Part shown: in pieces, positions 37,431-48,600 of the stretch
Layout of the letters: each line of letters starts with the position of its first letter
Position numbering within the stretch: position 1 is the first letter of the stretch
Assembly (NCBI RefSeq): GCF_030382115.1
Contig: NZ_JAUDRJ010000003.1
Span: 4,023,518-4,077,031 of the forward strand
Direction: 5' to 3'
DNA from: Nostoc sp. GT001
Lineage (GTDB): Bacteria > Cyanobacteriota > Cyanobacteriia > Cyanobacteriales > Nostocaceae
DNA length: 53,514 bases
Translations under genes and position numbers: made by a program
The notes under the pieces: model-generated
Told to the model about the DNA's origin: nothing
What the model saw: only the letters and a program-made list of their open reading frames with translations
Databases searched by the model: none

Positions 37431-37440
37431 GATTATCATT
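37431..37440. promoter_or_regulatory. Fur-box-like site GATTATCATT
   Basis: This is the exact complement of the 37366-37375 site, in the context CATGATTATCATTTTGATT. Two inverted sites 55 bases apart would allow cooperative Fur binding. The motif match is by eye. Confidence 0.45.
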
Positions 37441-37514
37441 TTGATTAAACTTATTTTAAGTATTTTAACTCATTGACAAAATCAGCTTTATCTTAAAATC
37501 TCAAGGATGCGTTT

Positions 37515-37543
37515 GTAGAGACGTTGCAATACAACGTCTCTAC
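37515..37543. repeat. Palindrome GTAGAGACGTTG-CAATA-CAACGTCTCTAC
   Basis: Perfect 12-base arms with a five-base loop. GTAGAGACG palindromes are common dispersed repeats in Nostoc; a shorter relative is at 16369-16388. It may also terminate the minus-strand rpaA transcript, about 105 bases past its stop. Confidence 0.7.
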
Positions 37544-37648
37544 ACAGCAGAAAGTCTTACCAATAACCTTAACTAAGCGGTAAGGAATAAGAGTTACAGA
37601 GAAGTTCTTGCCTAAGTGATAGCTTAGTTAAGGCAATTTAGCGTCATT

Positions 37649-38392
37649 TTATTCAACGACTGTTACCGAAGCCCCTTCATTTGCTGGAGGTACACCGGGC
37701 AATTCAAGACAATATCCAGCACCATACACTGTCTTGATATAGCGGGGATGGCGGGGATCTGGTTCTAGCTTGGTTCTCAAGTGGCGAATATGCACTCGAA
37801 TCGTTTCTATGTCATCATCAGGATCGTAGCCCCAAACTTCTCTGAGGATTTCGCTGGGAGAAACTGTTTGACCGTGGCGTTGCAATAAGCAGTGAAGTAA
37901 CTCAAATTCCAAGTGAGTCAATTTCACCGTCTCATTGAACCATATTGCCTCAAATCTTTCGGGAACGAGGGTTAATGAGCCATAGTTGAGAATCTCACTG
38001 TGCTTTGCGGCTTGAGGAATCCGGTCAGTCCGCCGCAAAAGTGCCCGCACCCGCGCCAGCAGTTCTTCAACTTCAAAAGGTTTGGTGAGATAGTCATCTG
38101 CGCCAGCATTGAAGCCTTCCACCTTGTCCTGAGTTTGGCTCAAAGCCGTCAACATTAACACGGGAATCTCAGAGGTGCGATCGTCGCGGCGCAGGCGTTG
38201 GCAAACGGTAAACCCATCTACTCTGGGCAACATTAAATCGAGCATGATCAAGTCTGGTTGAAGCTGGAGAGCCAGCGCCTGACCTTTGATGCCGTCTTCA
38301 GCTTGACTAACATCGTAGCCAGCCATTTCCAAGTTGACGGCAACTAGTTCTGAAATCGCTGGGTCATCGTCTATGACAAGAATCCTCGGCAT
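37649..38392 (-). CDS. rpaA: OmpR-type response regulator, RpaA
   Basis: The 247-residue product has a receiver domain (acidic pocket Asp8-Asp10, phosphorylated Asp52 in IMLDLMLP, Lys in YLTKPFE) and an OmpR winged-helix domain ([39 protein letters not shown]). The sequence [27 protein letters not shown] agrees closely with remembered RpaA, the regulator phosphorylated by SasA that gives circadian output and controls phycobilisome energy transfer. It is less like RpaB. No histidine kinase is nearby, which is normal for rpaA. Confidence 0.88.
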   Translation of the reverse strand: MPRILVIDDDPAISELVAVNLEMAGYDVSQAEDGIKGQALALQLQPDLIMLDLMLPRVDGFTVCQRLRRDDRTSEIPVLMLTALSQTQDKVEGFNAGADDYLTKPFEVEELLARVRALLRRTDRIPQAAKHSEILNYGSLTLVPERFEAIWFNETVKLTHLEFELLHCLLQRHGQTVSPSEILREVWGYDPDDDIETIRVHIRHLRTKLEPDPRHPRYIKTVYGAGYCLELPGVPPANEGASVTVVE

Positions 38393-38548
38393 TCTTAAAA
38401 ATTACTACTACTTATTAAGGATAATTAACAACCTTTGATAGATACAAAGATTTTTGAATCAATGATGAAAAAGTTTTTAAATCTTACATAAATATTAAGA
38501 TTAAATGACTGTGAAATCAAGACTCAATTACACGAAATCTTATAGTCT

Positions 38549-39613
38549 ATGATGTGTTATACTCCCACCTACAATCCGTCTTGGTTTTTACAAAACGGTG
38601 TGATGATGACTGTATACACCGCTTTGTGGGGAAAACGTAACTGGCAAAGTACTACTAAAGACCCAGAACCGTCTTATCACGAGAAAATCTTCATTGGTGG
38701 GGAAGGTGTGCCAATTTTTGGCTTGGTTGCCATCCCGGAAAATGCTCACAGCACGATTATCGGTACTTATGGCATTACCGGAGAATTAAAAACAGAATGG
38801 TTTTTGAGAGTGCTAGGACGTAAGGCTTACGCTCAAGGATATGCTGTGGTGTTATTTGATTGGCGTGCCCACGGCAAAAGTGCCGAATTGTCGCCGACTC
38901 TCACCTCTGATGGTTTGTATGAGGGGGAAGATTTTGTTCGCATCGCCGCCGCAGCTAAGGCAATAGGATGTCCGGGTAAATTTTGGTTTACAGGGTATTC
39001 TTTAGGGGGGCAATTGGCGCTATGGGCGGTGAAGGTGGCTGGTGAGGTGATTAGGGACTATGGAGATTTAGGACTAGAAGATAGCGATATTGGCGGTGGT
39101 ATGGTGATTTGTCCAAGCTTGGATTCGGAGCGATCGCTATCTTATCTAGTTACAAAGCCATTTGGTAGATATTTGGAAGCAGGGATTGCCCAAAATTTAA
39201 AAAAACTGGCGTGGCGAATTCATGATGCCCATCCTGGAAGCCTTGACCCAGAAGCGATTGAACGGGCGAACAGTATTTGGGGTTTTGACAATGAACTGGT
39301 AATTAAGCGACTTGGTTTTCCTTCCGTGGAGGCGTATTACCAAGCTAGTAGTGCTTTACAAATATTGCCGCAAATCTCGAAACCGACTTTGATTTTATAT
39401 GCTGCCGATGACCCACTTTTTGACCCAGCTATCATACCGGAATTAGAACAAGCGTGCGATCGCAATCCTGCAATAGATTTGTTACTCACTCAATACGGCG
39501 GCCATGTTGGCTATTTGAGCAGTAAAGACTGCCAGCGTCAGGTAAACGATTCTGATCCTTGGTGGGCATGGAATCGGGTCTTACAATGGTTAGAGCAACA
39601 ACGAATAGAGTAA
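38549..39613 (+). CDS. Alpha/beta hydrolase (YheT-like)
   Basis: The 354-residue product has the nucleophile elbow FTGYSLGGQLALW (Ser), a late acid in LYAADDPLFDP, and the catalytic His in YGGHVGYL. HGK in DWRAHGKS lies in the oxyanion-type loop. The layout resembles the YheT/EMB8-like hydrolases. The substrate is unknown, perhaps a lipid ester. The start is the first of two adjacent ATG codons; an ATG 57 bases later is also possible. Confidence 0.82.
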   Translation: MMCYTPTYNPSWFLQNGVMMTVYTALWGKRNWQSTTKDPEPSYHEKIFIGGEGVPIFGLVAIPENAHSTIIGTYGITGELKTEWFLRVLGRKAYAQGYAVVLFDWRAHGKSAELSPTLTSDGLYEGEDFVRIAAAAKAIGCPGKFWFTGYSLGGQLALWAVKVAGEVIRDYGDLGLEDSDIGGGMVICPSLDSERSLSYLVTKPFGRYLEAGIAQNLKKLAWRIHDAHPGSLDPEAIERANSIWGFDNELVIKRLGFPSVEAYYQASSALQILPQISKPTLILYAADDPLFDPAIIPELEQACDRNPAIDLLLTQYGGHVGYLSSKDCQRQVNDSDPWWAWNRVLQWLEQQRIE

Positions 39614-40169
39614 TAGGCAGGACGACATTCTAGTTGCTAGGATACTCAACGGATGGAGTCGTATTGCTTGGAAGCCCAAAATAGAGAGGATGGCATTGAC
39701 CCAGAGGCTACCACAATATCATTGGTAAACCAGCAAGAACAGAAGCAATACCTGTCCAGAGAGTAAAACGCGCAATATCTAACTCATCCAAAGCAACGCT
39801 CATTTGCCTAATTGCTAATAGCAGCGCTGCTAGTAGCAGTATAAAAAAGGCAAAGTACTCCAAATTAATGATCATTCATCCTCACTATGTTCTACAAAAA
39901 AGTAGTTGTAATAGGTTTTTAACAAGCTTTGGCAAGAGTTTTTTGTTCCAGATTTAACACTTTCTGAAAAAAACTATTTATTACTGAAGAGATATCTACT
40001 TCAGAACACTTGCAGACATTGGTCGTAGTTCCTTTGATTTATGGAAAATTCTAGGAAAAACACGCGCAGTTGTATATAGTAATGCTAAAGCGTTAAACCA
40101 GATCCACCCATAATAATCGTCGTAATTAAACAAACTATTAAAGTACAATTCCCTTGACTTTTTGACTCA
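39614..40169. other. Intergenic region holding one small minus-strand gene
   Basis: Apart from the 55-residue membrane protein at 39708-39875, I see no gene. The last 290 bases before hetI are AT-rich and should carry the hetI promoter, but no specific regulator site could be assigned. Confidence 0.4.
39708..39875 (-). CDS. Small two-helix membrane protein (55 aa)
   Basis: The frame encodes 55 residues with two hydrophobic segments: YFAFFILLLAALLLAI and FTLWTGIASVLAGLPMILW, joined by a polar loop (RQMSVALDELDIAR). A good ribosome binding site, GAGG, precedes the ATG by four bases. Codon use is consistent with a real gene. Function is unknown. Confidence 0.6.
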   Translation of the reverse strand: MIINLEYFAFFILLLAALLLAIRQMSVALDELDIARFTLWTGIASVLAGLPMILW

Positions 40170-40889
40170 ATGACCGCTTCTAATGATATTTGGCTACCTG
40201 CACCCACGGATTTCACTTTGCTACCGGATGATATTCATGTCTGGCGTATAGAACTTGACCAACCAGAACTACAACTACAAAATTTAGCAGCAACTCTTTC
40301 CAGTGACGAAATGGCCCGTGCGGAACGGTTCTATTTTCAGGAACATCGGCAGCGTTTTATTGCTGGTCGTGGTATTTTGCGAACTATATTAAGTCGCTAT
40401 TTAGATATCAAGCCTTTACAAGTGCAGTTTAATTATCAACAGCGTGGCAAACCAGTATTAGCAGATACATTTGCCGATAGTGGACTGGCGTTTAACTTGT
40501 CTCATTCCCAAGGGTTGGGTTTGTGTGCAGTGAATTGCACCAGAGAAATTGGTGTAGACCTAGAATATATTCGCCCGATGTCTGATATTGAAGCTCTTGC
40601 CAAACGGTTCTTTTTACCGAGAGAATATGAAATGTTGCGATCGCTATCTCCCAACCAACAGCAAGAGGTATTTTTCCGTTACTGGACTTGTAAGGAAGCT
40701 TATTTAAAAGCAACTGGAGACGGACTATCCCAGTTAGAGCAAATTGAAGTGTCGCTCACTCCCACAGAACCAGCCAAGTTACAGATAACTGAAGACTGGA
40801 GTTTATTTGAACTAGTACCCGCTAACAATTATGTTGCTGCTGTTGCGGTAGCAGATTTTGGCTGGGATTTAAAGTGTTGGCAATACTAA
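40170..40889 (+). CDS. hetI: Sfp-type 4'-phosphopantetheinyl transferase
   Basis: The 239-residue product has the Sfp-family motifs GRGILRTILSRYL, FNLSHSQGLGLCAV, GVDLEYIRP (Mg-binding Asp and Glu) and FFRYWTCKEAYLKATGDGL. It attaches phosphopantetheine from CoA to carrier proteins. The position at the end of the hgl cluster, converging on the hetN-position gene, is the same as hetI in Anabaena. It would activate the carrier proteins of the hgl synthase (including HglB) and probably other carrier proteins of the cell. Confidence 0.93.
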   Translation: MTASNDIWLPAPTDFTLLPDDIHVWRIELDQPELQLQNLAATLSSDEMARAERFYFQEHRQRFIAGRGILRTILSRYLDIKPLQVQFNYQQRGKPVLADTFADSGLAFNLSHSQGLGLCAVNCTREIGVDLEYIRPMSDIEALAKRFFLPREYEMLRSLSPNQQQEVFFRYWTCKEAYLKATGDGLSQLEQIEVSLTPTEPAKLQITEDWSLFELVPANNYVAAVAVADFGWDLKCWQY

Positions 40890-40942
40890 TTCTAGGCATT
40901 AGTCATTAATTAAGTTAATTATTCTTCCCCTGCTCCCCCTGC

Positions 40943-41747
40943 TTATTTATCTTCCTGCATATTTCTGACAATTTTTGTTACCAGATTTCTAGGTACAAAT
41001 CTGACGCTTTTTGCAAGTATTGTATTGAGTAAACCAGGAATGACAATGGTTTGACCCTTCATTAAGGCACGAAAACCAACTTCTGCTACTGTTCGTGCAT
41101 CCATCATCCTCTTACCCTTGAGCAACTTAGAGTCAGCCATTCCGGTTCTTTCGTGAAAAGCGGATGCGGTTGAGCCTGGGCAAAGAACTGTCACAGTGAC
41201 ACCAGTACCTTCTAATTCATTAGCGATCGCTTCCGAAAACGATAAGATATAAGCCTTAGTAGCAAAATAAACTGCCATCAAAGGCCCTGGTTGAAAAGCA
41301 GCAGCCGAGGAGACGTTTAATATCTTACCTTCACCTTGCTTGACCATGTGCTTCAGGAATAGCTTGGTTAAATGGGTGAGACACACCAAATTTACTTGTA
41401 GCATTTCCAGTTCAGTAGCTAGGTCTGTTTCGTGAAATAATCCATAGATACCAAATCCGGCATTATTTACCAGCACATCAACATTAATATCGGCTTTTTG
41501 TAACTCCGTGAAAATTTCTTCAGGAGCCGTTGATATAGATAAATCTTTAACAATAGCCTTGACAAAAATTCCAAATTTCTCTTGGAATTTAGCTGCAATT
41601 TCTACTAGCTTTGGCCCGTTTCTATCTACTAAGACCAGATTGTAATCATGAGCAGCAAAAATACAGGCTAATTCGTAGCCAATTCCATCTAGCTGCCCCG
41701 GTAATAAGAGCAGTTTGTTTGCTCTGTCTTTGAAGTGTTGTTTTCAT
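40943..41747 (-). pseudogene. Short-chain dehydrogenase in the hetN position, frameshifted
   Basis: Read as one gene from ATG 41747, it encodes 267 residues if one inserted base (the A at plus-strand 41687) is removed: the frame then reads ALITGAARGIGYELA, the NAD(P) motif TGxxxGxG, and continues to VLVNNAGFG, VSSAAAF and the catalytic YFATK. As written, translation breaks at residue 20 and only a 177-residue fragment from GTG 41476 is open. It is an SDR of the classical fold. Location between hglB and hetI equals that of hetN, but the pattern-control motif RGSGR is absent; the equivalent stretch at 41324-41341 reads KQGEGK. It may therefore not be an HetN orthologue. Confidence 0.8.
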
Positions 41748-42318
41748 TTAAGAATATTGGTGAATTCAACTTGATCAAGCTGCGTTGCATTTACAGTGGT
41801 TCTCGTTCTACAATTAAGTACGCGTAATATCTCAACCTACAAGAAATATCTTGAGTTATTACTCTTTCAAATGCTTGTTTAGTGCATTGGATAGATGTAG
41901 CAGTCCAAACGCAAATTTAGGACTTATGCATCGAAGAAGTTGGGCATTAAATAAGTTCGGTTATTTCAGATTACTAGCATAAGGCTTTTAATCACTCACA
42001 AAAGCCAGCAGGTAAAATCAAACTTTTATGCCCGACATTAACCATTCTATCCTCAATTGCTTCTGTCAAGGGGTGAATACTAAATATTTACATGATTGAG
42101 CATAAAAAAACAGGGCAATTATATTGCCACTGTTGGTATATAAGTTGTTGCTGGCATCTGAAATATTAACTATTCAGCAGTACTGAGTTTTAAAAAACAT
42201 CGACTGAATAAACTTGTTTTGTTGTATTTGTAGGGTGTGTTAAGGCTTCCGTAACGCACCGAAAGTATCCGGGATAGTGCGTTACGTTCCTAACACATCC
42301 TACGCAAGTTGTGAATTT
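41748..42318. other. Intergenic region with dispersed palindrome and short coding remnant
   Basis: No intact gene. At 42231-42305 the sequence TAGGGTGTGTTAAGGCTTCC, CGTAACGCACC and their near-complements GTGCGTTACG and CTAACACATCCTA make a long imperfect hairpin, a common dispersed element. On the minus strand around 42060-41994 the reading TEAIEDRMVNVGHKSLILP followed by AGFCE and a stop may be a remnant of an unknown gene. Confidence 0.4.
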
Positions 42319-43833
42319 CTAAGCGAGATTCAAGAAGCCGCTTTGAATCAAGTAGGAAGTATAAGTCATAAACAATTGAGAATCAATGGGAGGACAAGCA
42401 ATAGAACTACCTGCCAATGCATGAAGAGTATCTTGGCAGCTAATATGGGGTCTTCTAGCTTGTAAATACAAATCAGGAATAGTCAGTTGTTCATCAGACC
42501 AACGTTCCAGTAAAAATGGCCGCAGAGTGTATAAAGGATTGTCAGCAGAAGTGACATTATTGATTAACTCAGATTGCCATTTTTCATAGGGAATCATTTC
42601 AACTGAATAACCAAATGAGCGTATCCACTCAACTAGCATTTTTAAAGCGGCGGGTTGGGGATGTTGTAAATTGAAAGCCTTACCTATGGATTCTTTCTGT
42701 CTTGACAGATAAACGATCGCTTTACTTACATAGTCCACAGGTGACATATCCAACATATAATCTACATCAGGAAAATATCCCATTTGTAGACAACCTTTGG
42801 TCATCAGATTGATAAAGTCATGTGTGTTACAAATACCTGTTTTGCTATCACCAGAAATCAGTGGTGGTCTGTGGATAGTTACAGGCAGTCCACGGTCACG
42901 AGCAATTTTAACTAACTTTTCAGCTACCCATTTAGTTTGGGAGTAACCAAGATAAATACCTTCCCAATGATTGAATTCATCCTGCTCTTTGACAACCTTG
43001 CCAGCATAAGCAGTGGATTCAAAAACAGCAACACTAGAAACGTAATGTACAGGCTTGACTTTAACTTGACAAGCCAATCTCAAAACTTCTTGCGTTCCTA
43101 AAACATTGGCTGCTTTCAGTGCTGAGTAAGGAAAAACATAATTTAACAAAGCACCACTATGATATATAGTATCAATATTGGTAGCTAAAATTTGAAACTG
43201 TTCCGAACCAACACCTAACAATGGCAGAGATAAATCGCCGACAATCGGAATAATTCTGGAGGTAAATTCTTCCTGCCAAATAGCATACTGTTCCAGATTA
43301 TTTTGGAGTTTGCTTTTGCCTTCTTGGGCATTAGCAGCACGTACTAAGCAATAGATATCCGCATTAGTTTCTTGTAGCAATTCCCGGATGATGAAAGCTC
43401 CTAAAAAGCCTGTTCCTCCAGTTAAAAAGATGTTCTTGGGTTCACCCACAAGTACATTAGATGCAGCACCAGGATGGATGGTAGGATCAAGAACAGCCTC
43501 AGCACCTAAATCTAGAACAGAGGGTGCAGTATTGGCATTAGAGGCTACTACCTTTGTATCTTGAACTGGTGAACCTTCTTGCACTTCTTCAGCTAAACGC
43601 TGTGAAAGAGCTTCAATATTTGGATAATGCCACAGCAGCAACGGAGATGGTTGAAATCCGAGCAACTTTTCTAAGTTACTGACTAGAATCATTGCTTGGG
43701 CTGAATCCAAACCATAGTTTTCTAAATGTTCTTTGACATCTATTTCATCAGTTGCGACTCCTAGCAACTTAGCTAAGTTAGATACCAAAAATATTTGAAT
43801 ATCGTCTGCTGTGAAAGACTGTTTTATAGTCAT
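42319..43833 (-). CDS. hglB: Carrier protein-thioester reductase of heterocyst glycolipid synthesis (HglB/HetM)
   Basis: The 504-residue product has an acyl carrier domain at about 10-85 with the phosphopantetheine serine in YGLDSAQAM, and a thioester-reductase (SDR-type) domain from about 130 with [15 protein letters not shown] and the Tyr/Lys pair in YLGYSQTKW. It reductively releases the finished acyl chain as an alcohol for the heterocyst glycolipid. It follows hglA by two bases, so the two are translationally linked. HetI would prime its carrier domain. Also known as HetM. Confidence 0.93.
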   Translation of the reverse strand: MTIKQSFTADDIQIFLVSNLAKLLGVATDEIDVKEHLENYGLDSAQAMILVSNLEKLLGFQPSPLLLWHYPNIEALSQRLAEEVQEGSPVQDTKVVASNANTAPSVLDLGAEAVLDPTIHPGAASNVLVGEPKNIFLTGGTGFLGAFIIRELLQETNADIYCLVRAANAQEGKSKLQNNLEQYAIWQEEFTSRIIPIVGDLSLPLLGVGSEQFQILATNIDTIYHSGALLNYVFPYSALKAANVLGTQEVLRLACQVKVKPVHYVSSVAVFESTAYAGKVVKEQDEFNHWEGIYLGYSQTKWVAEKLVKIARDRGLPVTIHRPPLISGDSKTGICNTHDFINLMTKGCLQMGYFPDVDYMLDMSPVDYVSKAIVYLSRQKESIGKAFNLQHPQPAALKMLVEWIRSFGYSVEMIPYEKWQSELINNVTSADNPLYTLRPFLLERWSDEQLTIPDLYLQARRPHISCQDTLHALAGSSIACPPIDSQLFMTYTSYLIQSGFLNLA

Positions 43834-43835
43834 TT

Positions 43836-45512
43836 TTAAATCTCCAACAAGGATGTAGAACGAACAGGGTGATATTGACTGTAATAATCGGAAGCTTGCA
43901 GCCCTTGAATTTTCAAATTTTGGACACGGTACAAAAAGGCTGCACCAGTCATAATTTGATTAGCAACATCAACTACACCACGATTATTTGGTTCAGACAG
44001 GTAAGAACCGCGTACCCAGTCATTGAAACCGCCCATTGCCGGAGCACACCAAATTTGATAATCGACTTCTCTACCTTTTTCACCAGAACTAGACCAGCGA
44101 GAAGATAATCCTAGATACCAGCGGAAAATCAACGCCATTTTTAGTTTAGGATTATTGACTGCTTTCCCAAGTTTCTCAGGATTCTTTTGGGACAAATAAG
44201 CCGCAGTTCCTTCCCATACTTCAGCAATAGTTTTACGAAAAACTTGTTTTTCTAATTTCTCTCTTTCTGCAATGGGGATGCTTTCAATGGAATCATAAGC
44301 GCGATAGAGTTCAAATAATTTCTGCGCTCGCATGGGGAACATTGTACCCCGTTTGAGAACTTGCAGTTTGACTCCCATTTCAAACATATCTGCTGCTGGG
44401 GCCATTATCATATCAGCCATTTCTGCTTGGGCTAGTAACTTTTTGGTATGTTCACAAGCCCCAGATTCAACACATGATTGATTAATGGAACCAGTCATTA
44501 TATAAGCAGCACCCATCATAAAGGCTGCTAATGCTGATTGTGGTGTCCCAATTCCCCCTGCTACGCCAATTCTAATCGGTGTTTGGTAATGATATTGGGC
44601 TTGAATTTCATCCCGCAAGGCAATAATAGAAGGTAACACACAAACTAGGGGACGATTATCTGTATGTCCTCCAGAATCAGCCTCGACGGTAATATCATCA
44701 GCCATCGGAACTTTGGCTGCAAGGGTTGCTTGTAACTCAGTAATTAGCCCTTGTTCAAGAAGTTCTTTGATTATTCTGGCTGGTGCTGGTTGCAGAAATT
44801 TAGTCGCAACTTCTCGGCGAGAAATTTTGGCAATGATTTTATTTTTGATTTCAATTTGATTGGCGTTATTCAAACCCAATCCAGCAACACGGTAATAAAC
44901 AATGTTGGGGGTCAAGTCGAGAAATGCAGAGGCTTCTACTGTTCTTACTTGATATTTGAGATATAAATCTACAGCCCGGCGTTCACTCGCAGGTTCATTG
45001 GGACTGTGGATTAGATTAAATGCGTAGGGCCCTTGAGGTAAAGCTTGTTGAATGCGATTTATGGCTGCTTCCAAACGTTCTGGAGTTAAACCACCTGCAC
45101 CAAAGGAACTCAAAATTTGCTCTTTTCCGAGTGCAATGACCATTTCTTCGGAAGCAATTCCGCCAGCCATTGCGCCGGTAACGTAGGCATATTTCACTCC
45201 ATGAGAGGAGAGAAAATTGGGATCTCCAAATTGTTGAATGCGGATTGGGGCTGCAAATGTCAGCAGTTCTACTTGTGCTGTTGTGCCATTATCACCAGGG
45301 GATAAATAACCCTCATTAGTGACACCGATTTTTCCGGCAACTTTCACGATGTAGCAGGGTTTATTTAACACCATCAATTTATCTTTGATGGTTTGTTTCT
45401 CAAAAGATACAGTTTCTAAAGAACCTTTCCAAACCTGGTTTTTGTTATATGACCAGGAAGAAAAATTAAGGCCATTATCGTGTTTACTTAGTACCGTATC
45501 TACGGTTGTCAC
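43836..45512 (-). CDS. hglA: PfaD-like FMN enoyl reductase of heterocyst glycolipid synthase (HglA)
   Basis: The 558-residue product matches the PfaD/nitronate-monooxygenase-like enoyl reductases: [40 protein letters not shown], and [21 protein letters not shown] followed by [20 protein letters not shown]. In Pfa-type synthases this FMN protein works in trans to reduce enoyl intermediates. It lies directly before hglB in the same operon and after hglC. The symbol follows the Anabaena cluster naming as I recall it. Confidence 0.88.
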   Translation of the reverse strand: MTTVDTVLSKHDNGLNFSSWSYNKNQVWKGSLETVSFEKQTIKDKLMVLNKPCYIVKVAGKIGVTNEGYLSPGDNGTTAQVELLTFAAPIRIQQFGDPNFLSSHGVKYAYVTGAMAGGIASEEMVIALGKEQILSSFGAGGLTPERLEAAINRIQQALPQGPYAFNLIHSPNEPASERRAVDLYLKYQVRTVEASAFLDLTPNIVYYRVAGLGLNNANQIEIKNKIIAKISRREVATKFLQPAPARIIKELLEQGLITELQATLAAKVPMADDITVEADSGGHTDNRPLVCVLPSIIALRDEIQAQYHYQTPIRIGVAGGIGTPQSALAAFMMGAAYIMTGSINQSCVESGACEHTKKLLAQAEMADMIMAPAADMFEMGVKLQVLKRGTMFPMRAQKLFELYRAYDSIESIPIAEREKLEKQVFRKTIAEVWEGTAAYLSQKNPEKLGKAVNNPKLKMALIFRWYLGLSSRWSSSGEKGREVDYQIWCAPAMGGFNDWVRGSYLSEPNNRGVVDVANQIMTGAAFLYRVQNLKIQGLQASDYYSQYHPVRSTSLLEI

Positions 45513-45539
45513 GGCAGTTATCCCTCGGATTACAATTAT

Positions 45540-45610
45540 TAAATAAGGGGAGTGGGGAAGGTGGGGCCCCCTCTGGGGATAAGGGGTAATGGGGAATAGG
45601 GAATGGGGAA
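45540..45610. repeat. GGGGAATA/GGGGAATG-type purine tract between hglC and hglA
   Basis: Repeated GGGGAA(TA/TG)-like heptamers and the palindrome GGGGCCCC (45563-45570) occupy the 172-base gap between hglC and hglA. This is a short-tandem-repeat tract of the Nostoc type. Confidence 0.55.
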
Positions 45611-45684
45611 GAAATATTTTCCTTTTATCAATCCACCTTTCCCCTTACCCAAGGTTATTGACGGTTGAAGTATGTAGACTTATG

Positions 45685-48600
45685 TCAAGATTCGTCGTTA
45701 AGTAAGTTTTGGGCGCAAGCTAGTTGCAATTGAATGATTTCGCTCATTTGCTGACTGTAATCTTGTCTAGCTTGTAAGAAGGCTGTGTGTGCTTTAGTTA
45801 TCTTTGAATTATTAGCATTGAGCTTTTGATACTGGGTCTTATTTAAATCGAACATGCTGATGATGCTACTAATTTTTCGAGTTATGACAGGTGCAGAAGA
45901 AAGAGGAATTGGCTGTCTAATTGCGCTTGACTCAGAAGATTGTAATTGTTCTTTCGGTTCAAAAACGTTATCAATGATATTTTTCGGTTTTACTTCTTCT
46001 GGCTGAGGCAAGATGTTAGAGGAATAAGTTTCTTCTTGGGTTATGTGTTTGGAAGTATTAAGAAAATCTGTGATTTCAGGTTGTTGGAGATTAGGTATAT
46101 TTGGATGCTGTATTTTGAAGCGATCGCTCCTAAGATCCCCAGCAAAATCTTCAACAAGTTTACGATTTTCTGCGCTCAAAATTGTAGCAGCGATCGCTTT
46201 CCCACCCAAGGTAACTGTTCTCAATGTTGCTTTATTTGAATTAGCAGTGTCTTGGGCTTTGCTATACAGTGGTGATAAATCCACGTTCACCTGATGACTG
46301 AGTAGTTTTGCTAATGCTTTGACCATTGCAGCATGGTCATCCATCCCTCTACGATTTAGAGAGACTGTGATATGTTCTTGGTTGCCGAGAATTTTGTCAA
46401 TCCATCGCGAACAGACATTACCCGCGCCTGCTTCTAGAAATATTTTGACTCCATCACCGTAGACACGATTAACTAATTGCGGAAAATCAAGTTCTTGGCA
46501 CAACCCTTTGGCGATGTTGTGGGCAATGGTATCACTATCAAGTACAATTGGTTGATAATCGGCGGCTGAGTAAAAAACGATACCGGGGAGATTTTGCGAT
46601 GGTAAGGTGTTTACCTTCTTGATTTCCTCGTACTGCGATCGCATCGTTTCACAATGTATCACATGGTCGAAGGGAGCGGGGAAGGCGTTACAGCCTAAAG
46701 TCGCAATCACTCGCTTACAGGCGGCATCATCACCAGCGATTAATACTTCTTCTGGTGTGTTGATTTGAGTTAAGTAGACGCGATTCTCCTGTTTGAGGCA
46801 CTCTCTAACTTGCGATGGAGTAGCCATGAGAACATAGGTATTCCAAAGATTGTTGTTTGGTGAATCGGTTAATCCCCAATATTCACGCACAGCATTTTTT
46901 GGCCCAGATAACTTATCGCCAAATAGAGGTGATGAGTTTAAGGTGTTACTTCCGCCCTCAAAATTACTCCAAACTCCTTGGGCAACCATCATACTAGTTT
47001 CACCCAAGCTATACCCAAATACAGATTGCGGCTTGACTTGAAAATCATCTCGGAAAATTGCCGTCATGTATCTGGCAAAGGCGATTTCACTTTCAAACAT
47101 TGCTAGTGAATCATCTAACAATTGCTTTTCGAGTGTTTCTAGTTGTCTGGTTGTCAATTTAGGCAAGCTTCTGGGATAAACTAACTTTTCAACATCGGCA
47201 GCCCGATTGTAGAGATTGTTACTTTTTAAATCCTCGAATACTTTCGGAAATAAGCGGAAGACGCTGCGACCAATGCCAATATAAGAATTGACGGCTGCGG
47301 GGTAAACGTAAGCAACTGCTCCAGTTTTACCTAATGGTTTTGCTGTGAAATAACTACCTAGTGGTGTTTGCCAATCTGTGCCGTTTTCAAAGGCATTATT
47401 TATACCTTTGCGGGCAGATTCAATTTCTTTGAGTAAATCTTTGGTGTTACGTCCTGTGATTGATAAAACGTATTTTGGATTAGAGTGCTGTTGAAAAGTA
47501 GCGAATGTTTCGCTGGCGGTAGCTGATAAAGAAGAACTAGCTTCAATGGATTTTTGGAGATGGTTTAGGATATCGGGTATAGTGGAGCGATCGCTAACTG
47601 CGATCGGAAACAGATGAAAAGGCATTTGTTGCAAATATCTGTTATCGCGCTCCTCTTGGCTGGGTTCCTCCGATAAGATTAAATGGGCATAACTCCCATC
47701 TATAGCCATGCTATTAATTGCTGCTATTCTGCGTGTGCCGCCTTTATCGACAAACCAAGGTCTTGATTCCATTGCCACATAGAAGGGGCTACCTTCCCAT
47801 ACTTGCGGTGTTTTGACACCAGACCATTTGGGTGTGGCGGGAATATACCTGTAATAAAGACAGAGAGCGGTTTTGATTAAGCTAGCAATTCCCGATGCTG
47901 TATAGGTGTGGCCGATATTGGCTTTGACGCTGCCCAATGCACAGTGCAAACCATTGCCCACTTTCGGATAAGCTTGGAGTAAACCTGTGATTTCGGCTTC
48001 ATCCTCCTGGGGAACGCCACTACCGAAGACTTCCACATAGTTAACCTCTGTGGGTTGAATCTCCGCCATCTGGAAAGCTTGTTTGCAGACATTGCTGATA
48101 GCTGAAGCATCAGGTTTTACCAAAGCGTCACTCAAAGTAGAATTACCTTGTGCGAAACTCATAGCATCAATTACTGCATAGATGCGTTCATTATCTTCTT
48201 TAGCAGCTTCGTAGCGCTTGAGGACGACAGCACCCGCACCTTCGCCAACTGTCCAGCCATTTGCTTGTTGGTCGTAACCCAACGTATTGACACCCGTATT
48301 AATTGGGGCAAATTGGCTGCGGAACAAGACATTTTCTACACCACCTAGCTAAATCTACCGCACCCACAACCACCGCGTCTACTTCTCCCGTAGCGAGTAG
48401 CATTTGGGCAACTTCCAAAGCTTTGAGGGCAGAATTTTCGCCAGCGCTGACGGTGAATGCAGGGCCAGTGAAATTCCACAAAGCAGAAATCCGGCTTGCC
48501 ATGATGTTGGCGATGTGACTTACATATTCGCCGATTTCTACTGGTTGGTGAATGCTATCTTTGACAATGGTTTCCAGTTGGGAAAGCTGTTCAGCAGGTA

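Noticed and set aside
37649..38392. RpaB as an alternative to RpaA
   Set aside because: The N-terminus [20 protein letters not shown] and the position of the phospho-Asp fit RpaA better than remembered RpaB.
40943..41747. Naming the dehydrogenase hetN
   Set aside because: Position fits, but the RGSGR motif is missing and the sequence looks like a general SDR, so I left the symbol blank.
42277..42465. Plus-strand frame of about 62 codons over the hglB 3' end
   Set aside because: It overlaps hglB antisense and runs out of a dispersed palindrome; no protein features.
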